Positions 28,285-36,085 of a stretch of DNA of 64,000 nt are shown here, piece after piece. The notes under the pieces were generated by a model. That model saw only the letters and a list, made by a program, of their open reading frames with translations, made no database searches and was not told the DNA's origin. This DNA is from Emticicia agri. Lineage in GTDB: Bacteria > Bacteroidota > Bacteroidia > Cytophagales > Spirosomataceae. Position 1 is the stretch's first letter; every line of letters starts with the position of its first letter. The position numbers and the translations under genes were made by a program. Location of the stretch: contig NZ_SEWF01000001.1 in assembly GCF_004168285.1 (NCBI RefSeq), forward strand, positions 62,001 to 126,000, read 5' to 3'.

Positions 28285-28962
28285 CTATACGTGGAAATTC
28301 TCTGTTACTACCTTACCATCGAACAGGTTGATGATTCTGTGTGAGAAACCTGCATCATAAGGTGAGTGCGTAACCATGATAATAGTAGTACCTTCGTTGT
28401 TTAGTTCCTGAAGCAATTTCATTACTTCTTCACCATTGGTAGAGTCAAGGTTACCGGTAGGCTCATCGGCAAGAATTAGCTTTGGTTTGGCTACTACCGC
28501 ACGTGCAATGGCTACACGTTGTTGCTGACCACCCGATAATTGTTGCGGAAAGTGATTGCGGCGGTGCATGATGTTCATTCTCTCTAATACTTCTTCTACC
28601 TTTTTCTTACGTTCGGTAGCAGGTGTTTTCAAGTATAAAAGAGGAAGTTCTACGTTTTCGAAAACTGTTAACTCATCAATCAGATTAAAACTCTGGAAAA
28701 TGAAACCAATATTGCCCTTGCGGTGTGCTGCACGTTCTCTCTCACTCAATTTGGCTACTTCTACGCCATAGAAATCATAGCTTCCTTCAGATGGGTTATC
28801 TAACAAGCCCATGATGTTGAGCAAGGTTGATTTACCACATCCTGACGGACCCATAATGGCAACGAATTCACCATCTTTGATATTCATATCAATACCATTT
28901 AGGGCGGTAGTTTCTACCTCTTCGGTAGTGAACACTTTTTGAAGATTAGATACTTTTATCAT
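28285..28962 (-). CDS. ABC transporter ATPase, LolD/MacB-N type
   Basis: 225 residues with a complete nucleotide-binding domain: Walker [10 protein letters not shown] (38-46), Q-loop Q90 in FIFQSFNL, signature LSGGQQQR (142-149), Walker [14 protein letters not shown] (162-174) and the switch histidine H199. Length and motifs match the LolD/MacB ATPase group, which powers FtsX-type permeases acting as mechanical exporters rather than channels. It is the only ATPase in the window and follows the adaptor gene by 56 bp. It presumably serves all or most of the permeases (inference). It has no membrane segment. Confidence 0.96.
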   Translation of the reverse strand: MIKVSNLQKVFTTEEVETTALNGIDMNIKDGEFVAIMGPSGCGKSTLLNIMGLLDNPSEGSYDFYGVEVAKLSERERAAHRKGNIGFIFQSFNLIDELTVFENVELPLLYLKTPATERKKKVEEVLERMNIMHRRNHFPQQLSGGQQQRVAIARAVVAKPKLILADEPTGNLDSTNGEEVMKLLQELNNEGTTIIMVTHSPYDAGFSHRIINLFDGKVVTENFHV

Positions 28963-29018
28963 AATTTTTGTTTGTTATTCTTGAATTTCAAGGGAATTTG
29001 TTTATGTTATTATATCGA

Positions 29019-30269
29019 TTATTTTAAATCCAATACTTCGTTGTCTCCAAAGTTTTCATAAGAGGATGTAATCACTTTATCTCCTACCTCTAAGCCTTCT
29101 AACACTTCAAAATATTCAGGGTTTTTACGACCTAAGGTGATTTTGCGTTTTACGGCTTTGCCACCTGATTTATCTAATACATATACCCAGTTTCCACCTG
29201 TATCAGAGAAGAATCCACCTACCGGTAAAAGTACTGCTTTAGTAGCTTTACCCAACTCCAGACGAATAGGAGAAGACTGCCCTCTTTTAATGCCCTCAGG
29301 TACGGTTTTCGAGAAAACCATATCTACCTGGAAACGACCGTTACGAATTTCAGGATAAATCTTGGTAATTTCTAAAGGATATTCTTTTCCACCAAATTCA
29401 AACGTACCACTTAGACCTGCAAAAATTCTTCCGTTATAGTGTTCATCTATATCTACACGCAATTTGAAACCATCTAAGTCATCAATCTGACCAATGTTTT
29501 GTCCCTGGCTGATATTTGAACCTACCTCTACATCTATTGACGATAACAGACCCGATACAGGAGCTTTTACCACAAGGTTCTCAAGCGTTTCGCGCCATAA
29601 CTGTACGTTTCTCTGCGTACGTTCCAAAGTACCTTCCAATTGTTTAATCTGCATGGCAGCATTTTCTTCCTGATATCTTTGAGATTCTAAGTCAATTTCC
29701 TTCTGACTTACCAGCTTCTCATAATCACGCTTTGCTTTCAGATAATCAGCCTCAGGAATTACTTTGTCGTTATACAATTTCTTGTTTCTTTCGTATAAGT
29801 CCTTAGCCTGATCTGTTAAAAAGTCTAAGTCAGACATATTCTTGCGAATCGTAAACTTCTCTACTTTCAGACGTTGGCGTGTATTCTGTAAGTCGTTTAC
29901 TAATCGGCTTGCTTCTGTTTCTGACTGTAAGAAATTCAGCTTTAAGTTCTGATTCTCTAATTTTAATATTACCTGACCTTGTTTCACTATATTCCCGCCA
30001 TCAACTACTTTTTCTTTCACATATCCTCCTACGATGGCATCCAAGCGAATAATTCTCAAAGGCAATACCACTCCTGTAACCACGATAAACTCATCGAATG
30101 TACCATTGGTTACCTGTGAAATAGTCATTTTATCTTTTTCGGCATTCAGTGTCGAGCGTCTATCCGCAAAAAGCAAGCTGTAAGCTGCAAATGAGGCAAA
30201 TAATACACCACCGATCGTTAATAAGATTCGCTGTCTACTCCAGAATTTCTTTTTTATCTGCTTGTCCAT
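29019..30269 (-). CDS. Membrane-fusion (HlyD/MacA-like) periplasmic adaptor
   Basis: 416 residues. A single N-terminal membrane anchor (about 13-33) follows a basic start (MDKQIKKKFWSRQR). After it come a first half-lipoyl piece (GGYVKEKVVDGGNIVKQGQ), a long alpha-helical hairpin rich in Glu, Lys, Arg and Gln (about 110-225), the second half-lipoyl piece (VVKAPVSGLLSSIDVEVG), a beta-barrel and a C-terminal membrane-proximal domain. Such adaptors link inner-membrane ABC permeases to an outer-membrane exit duct. No TolC-like gene is seen in the window. It is the first gene of the exporter operon, with a sigma-54-like promoter and twin palindromes upstream. Confidence 0.94.
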   Translation of the reverse strand: MDKQIKKKFWSRQRILLTIGGVLFASFAAYSLLFADRRSTLNAEKDKMTISQVTNGTFDEFIVVTGVVLPLRIIRLDAIVGGYVKEKVVDGGNIVKQGQVILKLENQNLKLNFLQSETEASRLVNDLQNTRQRLKVEKFTIRKNMSDLDFLTDQAKDLYERNKKLYNDKVIPEADYLKAKRDYEKLVSQKEIDLESQRYQEENAAMQIKQLEGTLERTQRNVQLWRETLENLVVKAPVSGLLSSIDVEVGSNISQGQNIGQIDDLDGFKLRVDIDEHYNGRIFAGLSGTFEFGGKEYPLEITKIYPEIRNGRFQVDMVFSKTVPEGIKRGQSSPIRLELGKATKAVLLPVGGFFSDTGGNWVYVLDKSGGKAVKRKITLGRKNPEYFEVLEGLEVGDKVITSSYENFGDNEVLDLK

Positions 30270-30361
30270 TGTAATTTTTTAATTGCTATACAATTCGTGT
30301 TTAGGCAAATTGTTGTCTGTTACTGATTGTTAATTAAGTCTAAAAATAAGATTTAAATCTG

Positions 30362-30390
30362 TTCAATTATAATTCACAATGTGTGCCAAA
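30362..30390 (-). promoter_or_regulatory. Sigma-54-like promoter of the adaptor operon
   Basis: On the minus strand TTTGGCACACATTGTGAATT has a consensus -24 element, TGGCAC, and the same GG-N10-GA spacing as the two promoters at 1683 and 7899. The predicted start is near 30362, giving a leader of about 93 nt before the adaptor ATG. Confidence 0.6.
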
Positions 30391-30442
30391 TATATTAAAC
30401 AATTGACTATCAGTAACTTACAAAATAAATACCTTCTAAAAT

Positions 30443-30479
30443 TGTCCGTTTTCGGACAACACTTGTACGTTCACGGACG
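30443..30479. promoter_or_regulatory. Twin palindromic activator sites (site C)
   Basis: The perfect palindrome TGTCCGTTTTCGGACA (30443-30458) is followed by TGTACGTTCACGGACG (30464-30479), centres 21 bp apart. They lie about 88 and 109 bp upstream of the adaptor operon start. They also lie 160-200 bp upstream of the activator gene at 30639, so the same sites could allow autoregulation (inference). Confidence 0.65.
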
Positions 30480-30638
30480 AATACCTAAAGATAGGTATTT
30501 TCTCAAAAAAAAATTAATCTATTTATTATCAATTAGTTATCTTCGCTTTCGGATATTTGCTTTTTGAAAGGAATGTTTTTTGTCGTAAAATGCGTCAAAA
30601 ACCCTTAAAACACAATTTTACTAATCTGAACCTGAATT

Positions 30639-31991
30639 ATGTCAAAGCTTTTAATAATTGATGATGATGTAGATGTATTAAGTGCAGCTAAGTTATTTTT
30701 AAAAAGACATTTTGGCCAAGTAGATATTGAAAAGAACCCCGAGCGGATTCCCTTTTTAGTTTCTAACGGCAATTACGATGTCATATTATTAGATATGAAT
30801 TTCACACGGGATGTGAATACAGGTAAAGAAGGCTTTGAATGGCTCGACCGTATTTTAGATATTGACCCAAAGGCCTCGGTGGTATTATTTACTGCCTATG
30901 GCGATGTAGAAATGGCTGTGCGGGCAATTAAGGTGGGTGCATCAGATTTTGTATTGAAACCCTGGGAAAATGAAAAGCTCTTGGCTACTATGCAGTCGGC
31001 CTTAGAAATAAGAGAATTACGTACAGGTAAAACGCCTACCGTAAAACGTAAAACTGAAAGCAAAGTTGAGATTATAGGCAAAAGCCCTGCCATGCAGAAA
31101 ATCTTTGAAACGATTGAGAGAGTAGCTGCTACCGATGCCAATATTCTGATATTAGGCGAAAACGGAACAGGAAAAGACCTGATAGCAAGAGCCATTCACG
31201 AAAAATCTGACCGGGCAGATAAACCATTTGTACATGCCGATTTGGGTTCCATTTCAGAAACTCTTTTTGAAAGCGAACTTTTCGGGCACGTGAAAGGGGC
31301 TTTTACCGATGCCCGAGAAGACCGTGTTGGTCGTTTTGAAGAAGCGAACGAAGGCACCATTTTTTTAGACGAAATAGGTAATATTCCACTGCCCTTGCAA
31401 GCTAAACTATTGACAGTACTCCAGAATAGAAGTGTAACCAAAGTAGGCTCAGGGAAAGCGAAGAATATTGATGTACGTCTGATTTGTGCTACCAACGAGC
31501 CTATTCACGCCCGGGTAGCGCAACGTACTTTCCGTCAGGATTTACTGTATCGAATCAATACCATCGAAGTCAAATTGCCCCCATTAAGAGAGCGTATTGA
31601 AGATATTGTAACGCTGGCTGAGCATTTTCTGAAGATGTACCGTAAAAAATATAACCGTCCGGTTAGTACTATCAGTGCAGCATTAATCAAACAATTGCAA
31701 CGCTATAACTGGCCCGGGAACGTGCGTGAGCTACAACATGCCATTGAACGTGCTGTTATTTTATGTCAGGGTAATGTATTGCAACCTGAAGACTTCTTTG
31801 AAGGACAACCCTTTGAAAAACAACTGGATTCAGCACCCTCTTTCGACCAGACATTTCAGTTAGAAGAAATGGAAAAAATGCTGATTATCAAGACTTTGAA
31901 GAAATTCAATGGTAATATCACCGAAGCCGCCCGTGAAATGGGTCTGACACGGCAGGCATTGTATCGGAGGGTGGAGAAATACGGGATTTGA
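30639..31991 (+). CDS. Sigma-54-dependent response regulator (NtrC/AtoC type)
   Basis: 450 residues. Receiver domain 1-120 with D8-D10, phospho-acceptor D52, T85 and K107. AAA+ domain with Walker A GENGTGKD (173-180), sigma-54 contact loop GAFTDA (220-225; the classic form is GAFTGA), Walker B IFLDEIG (241-247) and an arginine-rich region near 300-320. The C-terminal Fis-type helix-turn-helix is at about 410-448 (ITEAAREMGLTRQALYRRV). It should activate sigma-54 promoters when phosphorylated. Being divergent from the exporter operon, whose promoter has the matching architecture, makes the exporter its likely target (inference). No histidine kinase gene adjoins it. A palindromic spacer follows its stop. 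Confidence 0.96.
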   Translation: MSKLLIIDDDVDVLSAAKLFLKRHFGQVDIEKNPERIPFLVSNGNYDVILLDMNFTRDVNTGKEGFEWLDRILDIDPKASVVLFTAYGDVEMAVRAIKVGASDFVLKPWENEKLLATMQSALEIRELRTGKTPTVKRKTESKVEIIGKSPAMQKIFETIERVAATDANILILGENGTGKDLIARAIHEKSDRADKPFVHADLGSISETLFESELFGHVKGAFTDAREDRVGRFEEANEGTIFLDEIGNIPLPLQAKLLTVLQNRSVTKVGSGKAKNIDVRLICATNEPIHARVAQRTFRQDLLYRINTIEVKLPPLRERIEDIVTLAEHFLKMYRKKYNRPVSTISAALIKQLQRYNWPGNVRELQHAIERAVILCQGNVLQPEDFFEGQPFEKQLDSAPSFDQTFQLEEMEKMLIIKTLKKFNGNITEAAREMGLTRQALYRRVEKYGI

Positions 31992-31993
31992 TA

Positions 31994-32094
31994 TTGTATC
32001 ACGATTTTTTAAATCGTCTTTCGTCATCGACAATTAAATATTGTCGGATTTGAAGCCAATCTAACCGAAAACGATTTAAAAAATCGTGATACAA
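31994..32094. repeat. 101-bp palindromic element between convergent genes
   Basis: The ends are perfect 24-bp inverted repeats at 31994-32017 and 32071-32094, beginning TTGTATCACGATTTTTTAAA. The 53-bp interior has its own hairpin, CGACAAT-taaat-ATTGTCG (around 32028-32046). The element fills the space between the activator stop (31991) and the convergent flavoprotein stop (32100). It may act as a bidirectional terminator. The perfect arms suggest a recent mobile-type insertion (inference). Confidence 0.75.
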
Positions 32095-32099
32095 GCAAA

Positions 32100-32747
32100 T
32101 CATTTCCTATACCCAATCACACAATCAGGCACAGGTATATCATGCACCATCTTAGGGTCAGTAATAGGTGCTTGTGCTTGTAGTTTCAAAGGTAACACCC
32201 CTGCCCATACCGATAATTCATAATCTTCTTCGTCATCGTTAGGGCCGCCTGTTCTTATCTTTGCCGATGCTTCTTCAATTGTAAAAGAAATAACCATGGT
32301 TGCTTTCATTTCTTTCGTGTTGGGTTGTCTGATTTCTTCCCAACGACCTGGTATGACATGATTAGTGAAAGCCTCTAAGGCATCCCATCGCTCCTGCTCG
32401 TCGGTTACTACTGTAGCCGGACTAAATAAAACTACTGAACGATAATTGACAGAATGGCTAAAAGCCGAACGTGCCAATACCAACCCATCAACAAATGAAA
32501 CTGTCAGACAAACCCTGCGGCCATCGGCTATGCTACGCATAAAATGACTACCTACAGAGCCATGAATATATATTTTATTGCCTATGCGACAATAGCCTGT
32601 GGGTATCATCATGGGTTGGCCATCAAGTACATAGGCAATATGACAGAAAAGCCCTTCGTCTAAAATCTGATAGATAGTTTCTTCATCGTAAGAGCCTCTT
32701 TTAGCACTTCTGCTGATTTTAGTATGGGGTGTAACCGGATACATCAT
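32100..32747 (-). CDS. NimA-like flavin-nucleotide-binding protein (pyridoxamine-phosphate-oxidase fold)
   Basis: 215 residues. The first 150 carry the split-barrel pattern of the PNPOx-like/NimA family: YDEETIYQILDEGLFCHIAY, GQPMMIPTGY, IYIHGSVGSHFMRSI and VSFVDGLVLARSAFSHSVNYR. Family members bind FMN or a related cofactor; several reduce nitroimidazoles, while many have no assigned substrate. It is divergent from a MocR/PdxR-type regulator with a 97-bp spacer, an arrangement common for genes linked to vitamin B6 or flavin, so the regulator probably controls it (inference). It is not the biosynthetic PdxH enzyme by length or motifs. Confidence 0.88.
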   Translation of the reverse strand: MMYPVTPHTKISRSAKRGSYDEETIYQILDEGLFCHIAYVLDGQPMMIPTGYCRIGNKIYIHGSVGSHFMRSIADGRRVCLTVSFVDGLVLARSAFSHSVNYRSVVLFSPATVVTDEQERWDALEAFTNHVIPGRWEEIRQPNTKEMKATMVISFTIEEASAKIRTGGPNDDEEDYELSVWAGVLPLKLQAQAPITDPKMVHDIPVPDCVIGYRK

Positions 32748-32799
32748 ATAAAAATTATAAAAGATAAATAGCTAATATTCAGGCAAAGCTATATTTTTA

Positions 32800-32844
32800 C
32801 TGGATTACTATACTCATCCATTTTTACATTATTAAGTAGTCCAG
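32800..32844. promoter_or_regulatory. Candidate MocR operator in the divergent spacer
   Basis: CTGGATTACT (32800-32809) and AGTAGTCCAG (32835-32844) form an inverted repeat with 9 of 10 positions matching. Between them ATCCA (32816-32820) gives a further half site. The right arm ends immediately before the regulator ATG. Position and symmetry fit an autoregulatory site of a MocR protein; this is pattern evidence only. Confidence 0.45.
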
Positions 32845-34305
32845 ATGAAAATCCCTTTTAAGAGTTTAATTAGTTTTGATAAAAACTCATCTGTTCCGTT
32901 GTATATCCAGATTAACAATGCGATTATCAAAAATATACAGGCGGGTATTTTGCCTACCCAGACCCGACTACCCGGTACGAGACAATTAGCCGACTTGCTT
33001 AATGTACACCGCAAAACCGTTATAGCAGCTTATGACGAGCTTCTGTCACAAAACTGGGTAGAGACTATTCCGCAAAAGGGAACTTTTGTAGCTGCAAAAC
33101 TGCCCACGATTCAACCAACCATTCTGACAGAAAATACTTCAAAAGAAAGCTGGCACAACAAAGTAAGAGAGCGATTGAACAACAATTCAGCCATTTATTT
33201 ACCACCACACATTCAGCAAAAACTGGCCTTTAACGATGGTTTACCTGATGCAAGATTAGCACCCCGAGAAGAATGGGCAAAGCTCTATGCGCATTATGTC
33301 CGCTATGCTGACCCTTTAAGTGTTGGTTATACTGACCCGCAAGGAAGCATCAGATTCCGTACACTTTTTGCTAAATACCTGAACGAAACCCGTGGCATAC
33401 AGGCTACTGCCAGGCATATTATTACTACCCGAGGCAGCCAGATGGGTATTTATCTGGCCGGATTGACGATTCTTCAAAAGGGTGATATAGCCATAATAGG
33501 CGAATTGAGCTACAGAGCCGCCAATCTTACTTTTAAGCAATTAGGTGCAGAATTAGTAACGATTCCGGTTGATGAAGAGGGTTTGCAGGTAGAGGCTATT
33601 GAAGAGATTTGTGAGCATAAAAAAGTAAAGATGATTTATGTAACCTCACATCATTATCATCCTACTACGGTTACACTCAAACCCGAAAGGCGGCTCAAAC
33701 TATTGGCTATGGCTGAAAAGTATCAGTTCTTTATTATCGAAGACGATTACGACTACGATTATCATTATGCCAATACCCCTATTTTACCATTAGCCAGTGC
33801 TGACCGATACGGATGGGTGATTTACGTGGGTTCGTTCAGCAAGCAAATTACCCCTGCATTCAGGGTAGGTTATGTAGCAGCTCACGAAAGTATTATTGAA
33901 GAAATGACCCGGCTGCGCCGCATTATTGACCGCCAGAACGATACAATTTTAGAATATTGTCTGGCTGATTTCTTAGAAAACGGAGATTTGAAACGCTACG
34001 CCACCAAAGCCATGAAAGTGTATAGAGAAAGACGGGATTTCGCCTGTCAGTTATTGAAAGAGACCTTAGGCGATAAAATAGATTTTAAGATACCCGATGG
34101 TGGCATGGCTATATGGGCAAAATTCAGTAAAGATATTCCACTTTTAGCGCTTTCTGAAAAAGTAGCCAAACAAGGTTTATATTTAGCTAACGGACAAACC
34201 TATAAAGATGAAAACCCCATGCTCAACGCCTGCCGCATGGGGTTTGCCAGTATGAACCAGAAAGAAACCGAAGATGCCGTGAAAATCCTTAAAAAAGCTA
34301 TTTAA
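32845..34305 (+). CDS. MocR/PdxR-type regulator (GntR domain fused to aminotransferase-like domain)
   Basis: 486 residues. The N-terminal winged helix (about 10-75) has VPLYIQINNAI, LPGTRQLADLLNVHRKTV and WVETIPQKGTFVA, typical of the GntR family. The rest is a fold-type I aminotransferase domain: TRGSQMGIYLAG, IIEDDYDYDYHY and the PLP-binding lysine in SFSKQITPAFRVGY. MocR proteins sense pyridoxal phosphate or an amino compound and act as dimers, often repressing themselves. The divergent NimA-like gene is the natural target. The start is supported by the adjacent operator-like repeat. Confidence 0.94.
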   Translation: MKIPFKSLISFDKNSSVPLYIQINNAIIKNIQAGILPTQTRLPGTRQLADLLNVHRKTVIAAYDELLSQNWVETIPQKGTFVAAKLPTIQPTILTENTSKESWHNKVRERLNNNSAIYLPPHIQQKLAFNDGLPDARLAPREEWAKLYAHYVRYADPLSVGYTDPQGSIRFRTLFAKYLNETRGIQATARHIITTRGSQMGIYLAGLTILQKGDIAIIGELSYRAANLTFKQLGAELVTIPVDEEGLQVEAIEEICEHKKVKMIYVTSHHYHPTTVTLKPERRLKLLAMAEKYQFFIIEDDYDYDYHYANTPILPLASADRYGWVIYVGSFSKQITPAFRVGYVAAHESIIEEMTRLRRIIDRQNDTILEYCLADFLENGDLKRYATKAMKVYRERRDFACQLLKETLGDKIDFKIPDGGMAIWAKFSKDIPLLALSEKVAKQGLYLANGQTYKDENPMLNACRMGFASMNQKETEDAVKILKKAI

Positions 34306-34310
34306 ATTAA

Positions 34311-34670
34311 TTATTTAGAGTCAGGCATGAAGATGGCTTTATATTGGTCGGCTTTAAATCCTATAGCCTTAATTGTGCCGTCTTCTACTATTGGCCTTTT
34401 GATGATAGAGTTGCTATTCATCATCAGGTTAATAGCTGCTTTTTCATCACTAATACTACTCTTAATTTCTTCGGATAATTCTTTAAAGGTAGTACTGTTT
34501 TTATTAAATATCTTGTCTATGGGCTCCTGGGCAAGCCATTCTTTCAATTTATCAGCACTTATGCCTTCTTTTCTGTAATCATGAAACTGATAAGCAATGT
34601 TATGGGTTTTAAACCAGTCTAATGTTTTTTTTACTGTATCACAATTAGGTATTCCGTAAACTGTAAGCAT
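34311..34670 (-). CDS. ArsC/Spx-like (YffB) thioredoxin-fold protein
   Basis: About 119 residues from MLTVYGIPNCDTVKKTLDWF. The frame is open 21 codons further, to 34733, but that part reads through a terminator hairpin, so the internal ATG is chosen. It has the single cysteine of the YffB branch (GIPNCDT, without a CxxC) and the C-terminal IIKRPIVEDG, typical of the ArsC/Spx fold. The role of YffB-like proteins is poorly defined; a glutathione-dependent reductase or a regulatory role is proposed for relatives. It is convergent with the MocR gene, the stops 6 bp apart. Confidence 0.88.
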   Translation of the reverse strand: MLTVYGIPNCDTVKKTLDWFKTHNIAYQFHDYRKEGISADKLKEWLAQEPIDKIFNKNSTTFKELSEEIKSSISDEKAAINLMMNSNSIIKRPIVEDGTIKAIGFKADQYKAIFMPDSK

Positions 34671-34708
34671 TTTTAAAGTTTTAATATTGAACCCTGTTTT
34701 TATAAAAA

Positions 34709-34733
34709 ATGAGGAATGGGTCTCATTCCTCAT
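34709..34733 (-). terminator. Terminator after the DUF4136 pair
   Basis: ATGAGGAATG (34709-34718) pairs with CATTCCTCAT (34724-34733) around a 5-nt loop. On the minus strand the stem is followed by a T-rich run, TTTTTATAAAAA. It lies 22 bp after the stop of the second DUF4136 gene. Confidence 0.85.
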
Positions 34734-34754
34734 CTCATGAATAACTATAATATT

Positions 34755-35300
34755 TTACAAATTTTCTTTGATTTTATGAGATTTCTGCCCGGCGGCAAAA
34801 AGCGGATACTGATCAAAAATATTCCGGACTATACTCTTAAAATAATTTTTCTTAGACGAGGCCTTATTAAAAATTCCGGTGGCATAGCCCCGCCATACTA
34901 CCTCACTTGTTTCGGCTTCTATCAATGAAATCATCAGCGTTCCTTTTCCGAGCTCATACTTGACAGGTCTGTATTCAGTATTATTATCTTCTGTTACCAA
35001 CCAGTTTATCAACGAAGGCTGTTCATAGCCTTTATACCTGACGGCATCGTTATAGATAGTAAAATTAATAAATACATTGGGCCTCTGGGCATTAAACTCA
35101 TATCCGCGTGCTCTCATCTGGTGCTGTATAGCCTGTTGCACATCTTCACAGATTACAGTTGTGTCACGTTCGCAGTCAACAAAGGCGTATGAGCGATATT
35201 TACCGAGATGATTGGAATAACGATAATCATTTTCTACAAAAACCTTCGCACAACTTCCCAATAAAACCGTAAGGCCTAATAGAAACATTCTCTTTCTCAT
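34755..35300 (-). CDS. DUF4136 lipoprotein (copy 2)
   Basis: 181 residues with a lipoprotein signal MRKRMFLLGLTVLLGSC (cysteine 17). The mature part follows the DUF4136 pattern: early DYRYSNHLGKYRSYAFVDC, then IQHQMRARGYE, INFTIYNDAVRYKGY, LMISLIEAETSEVVWRGYA and a closing IVRNIFDQYPLFAAG. It lies 10 bp downstream of a clear paralog, the pair being a tandem duplication. DUF4136 proteins sit in the outer membrane or periplasm; no activity is known to me. Here the C-terminus is KENL, while copy 1 ends IDEL. Confidence 0.9.
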   Translation of the reverse strand: MRKRMFLLGLTVLLGSCAKVFVENDYRYSNHLGKYRSYAFVDCERDTTVICEDVQQAIQHQMRARGYEFNAQRPNVFINFTIYNDAVRYKGYEQPSLINWLVTEDNNTEYRPVKYELGKGTLMISLIEAETSEVVWRGYATGIFNKASSKKNYFKSIVRNIFDQYPLFAAGQKSHKIKENL

Positions 35301-35310
35301 ATATCATCCG

Positions 35311-35871
35311 TTAAAGTTCATCTATCCTACGAGGTTTTTCTCCTGCGGCAAAAAGCGGATACTGGTCGAAAATATTTCGTACTACACTGCGGTAGTAATT
35401 AATAGGCTTATTTACATTTTTATTGAAAACTCCTGAGGCATATCCGCGCCATATCAACCGGCTACTTTCTGCATCTAATAATGACACTAAAATCATTCCG
35501 CCACCAAAATGGAAATTCTGTGCTTTATAGGTATCATCTTCATCAAAGTGATTCACCCAGCGGTCAAGTGCAGGTTGAAAATATCCTTTGTAATCTACAC
35601 GGTCACGGATGATACTATAACTTACCAGTAGACCCGGTTCTTTATCAGTTACTTTGTATCCACGGGCTTTCATTTGTCGGCGAATAGCGTCCTGAATTTC
35701 AGTACAAACAAACGAAGTATCAATTTCACAATTCAAAAAATTGTAGGTTTTGTACTTGGTAAAGTCAGTTTCGTAACTATAATCGTTATCTACCAACAAT
35801 CTAAGACGATTACAACTTGTAAAAGCGAGTCCTAAGGCAATAAGAGCAGAAAATAAATACAATTTTTTCAT
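35311..35871 (-). CDS. DUF4136 lipoprotein (copy 1)
   Basis: 186 residues with signal MKKLYLFSALIALGLAFTSC (cysteine 20). It shares with the next gene the blocks NDYSYETDFTKYKTYNFLNC, IRRQMKARGYK, VDYKGY, LVSLLDAESSRLIWRGYASG and VRNIFDQYPLFAAG, so the two are paralogs. The middle DEDDTYKAQNFHFGGGM differs most. Upstream spacer 35872-36085 (214 bp) holds no clear promoter or repeat. The two are probably co-transcribed, with a terminator after copy 2. Confidence 0.9.
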   Translation of the reverse strand: MKKLYLFSALIALGLAFTSCNRLRLLVDNDYSYETDFTKYKTYNFLNCEIDTSFVCTEIQDAIRRQMKARGYKVTDKEPGLLVSYSIIRDRVDYKGYFQPALDRWVNHFDEDDTYKAQNFHFGGGMILVSLLDAESSRLIWRGYASGVFNKNVNKPINYYRSVVRNIFDQYPLFAAGEKPRRIDEL

Positions 35872-36085
35872 ACGGCATACAGATTATTTTTGGTTAAATA
35901 CAGCTTATTCAAACTCATTTATAAACAATCTCACCTACATTTCCAGACGGGCACCCATCAAATATAGCAAGTGTTTTATAAAAAGTCAAGATAAGTTTAT
36001 TGATTGATTTTACTATTTTTTACAAACCAGATACGTTTTAAATCCTTATCTGTCGAATGCGCAGTATTCCCAAAAACTCTTGCCG

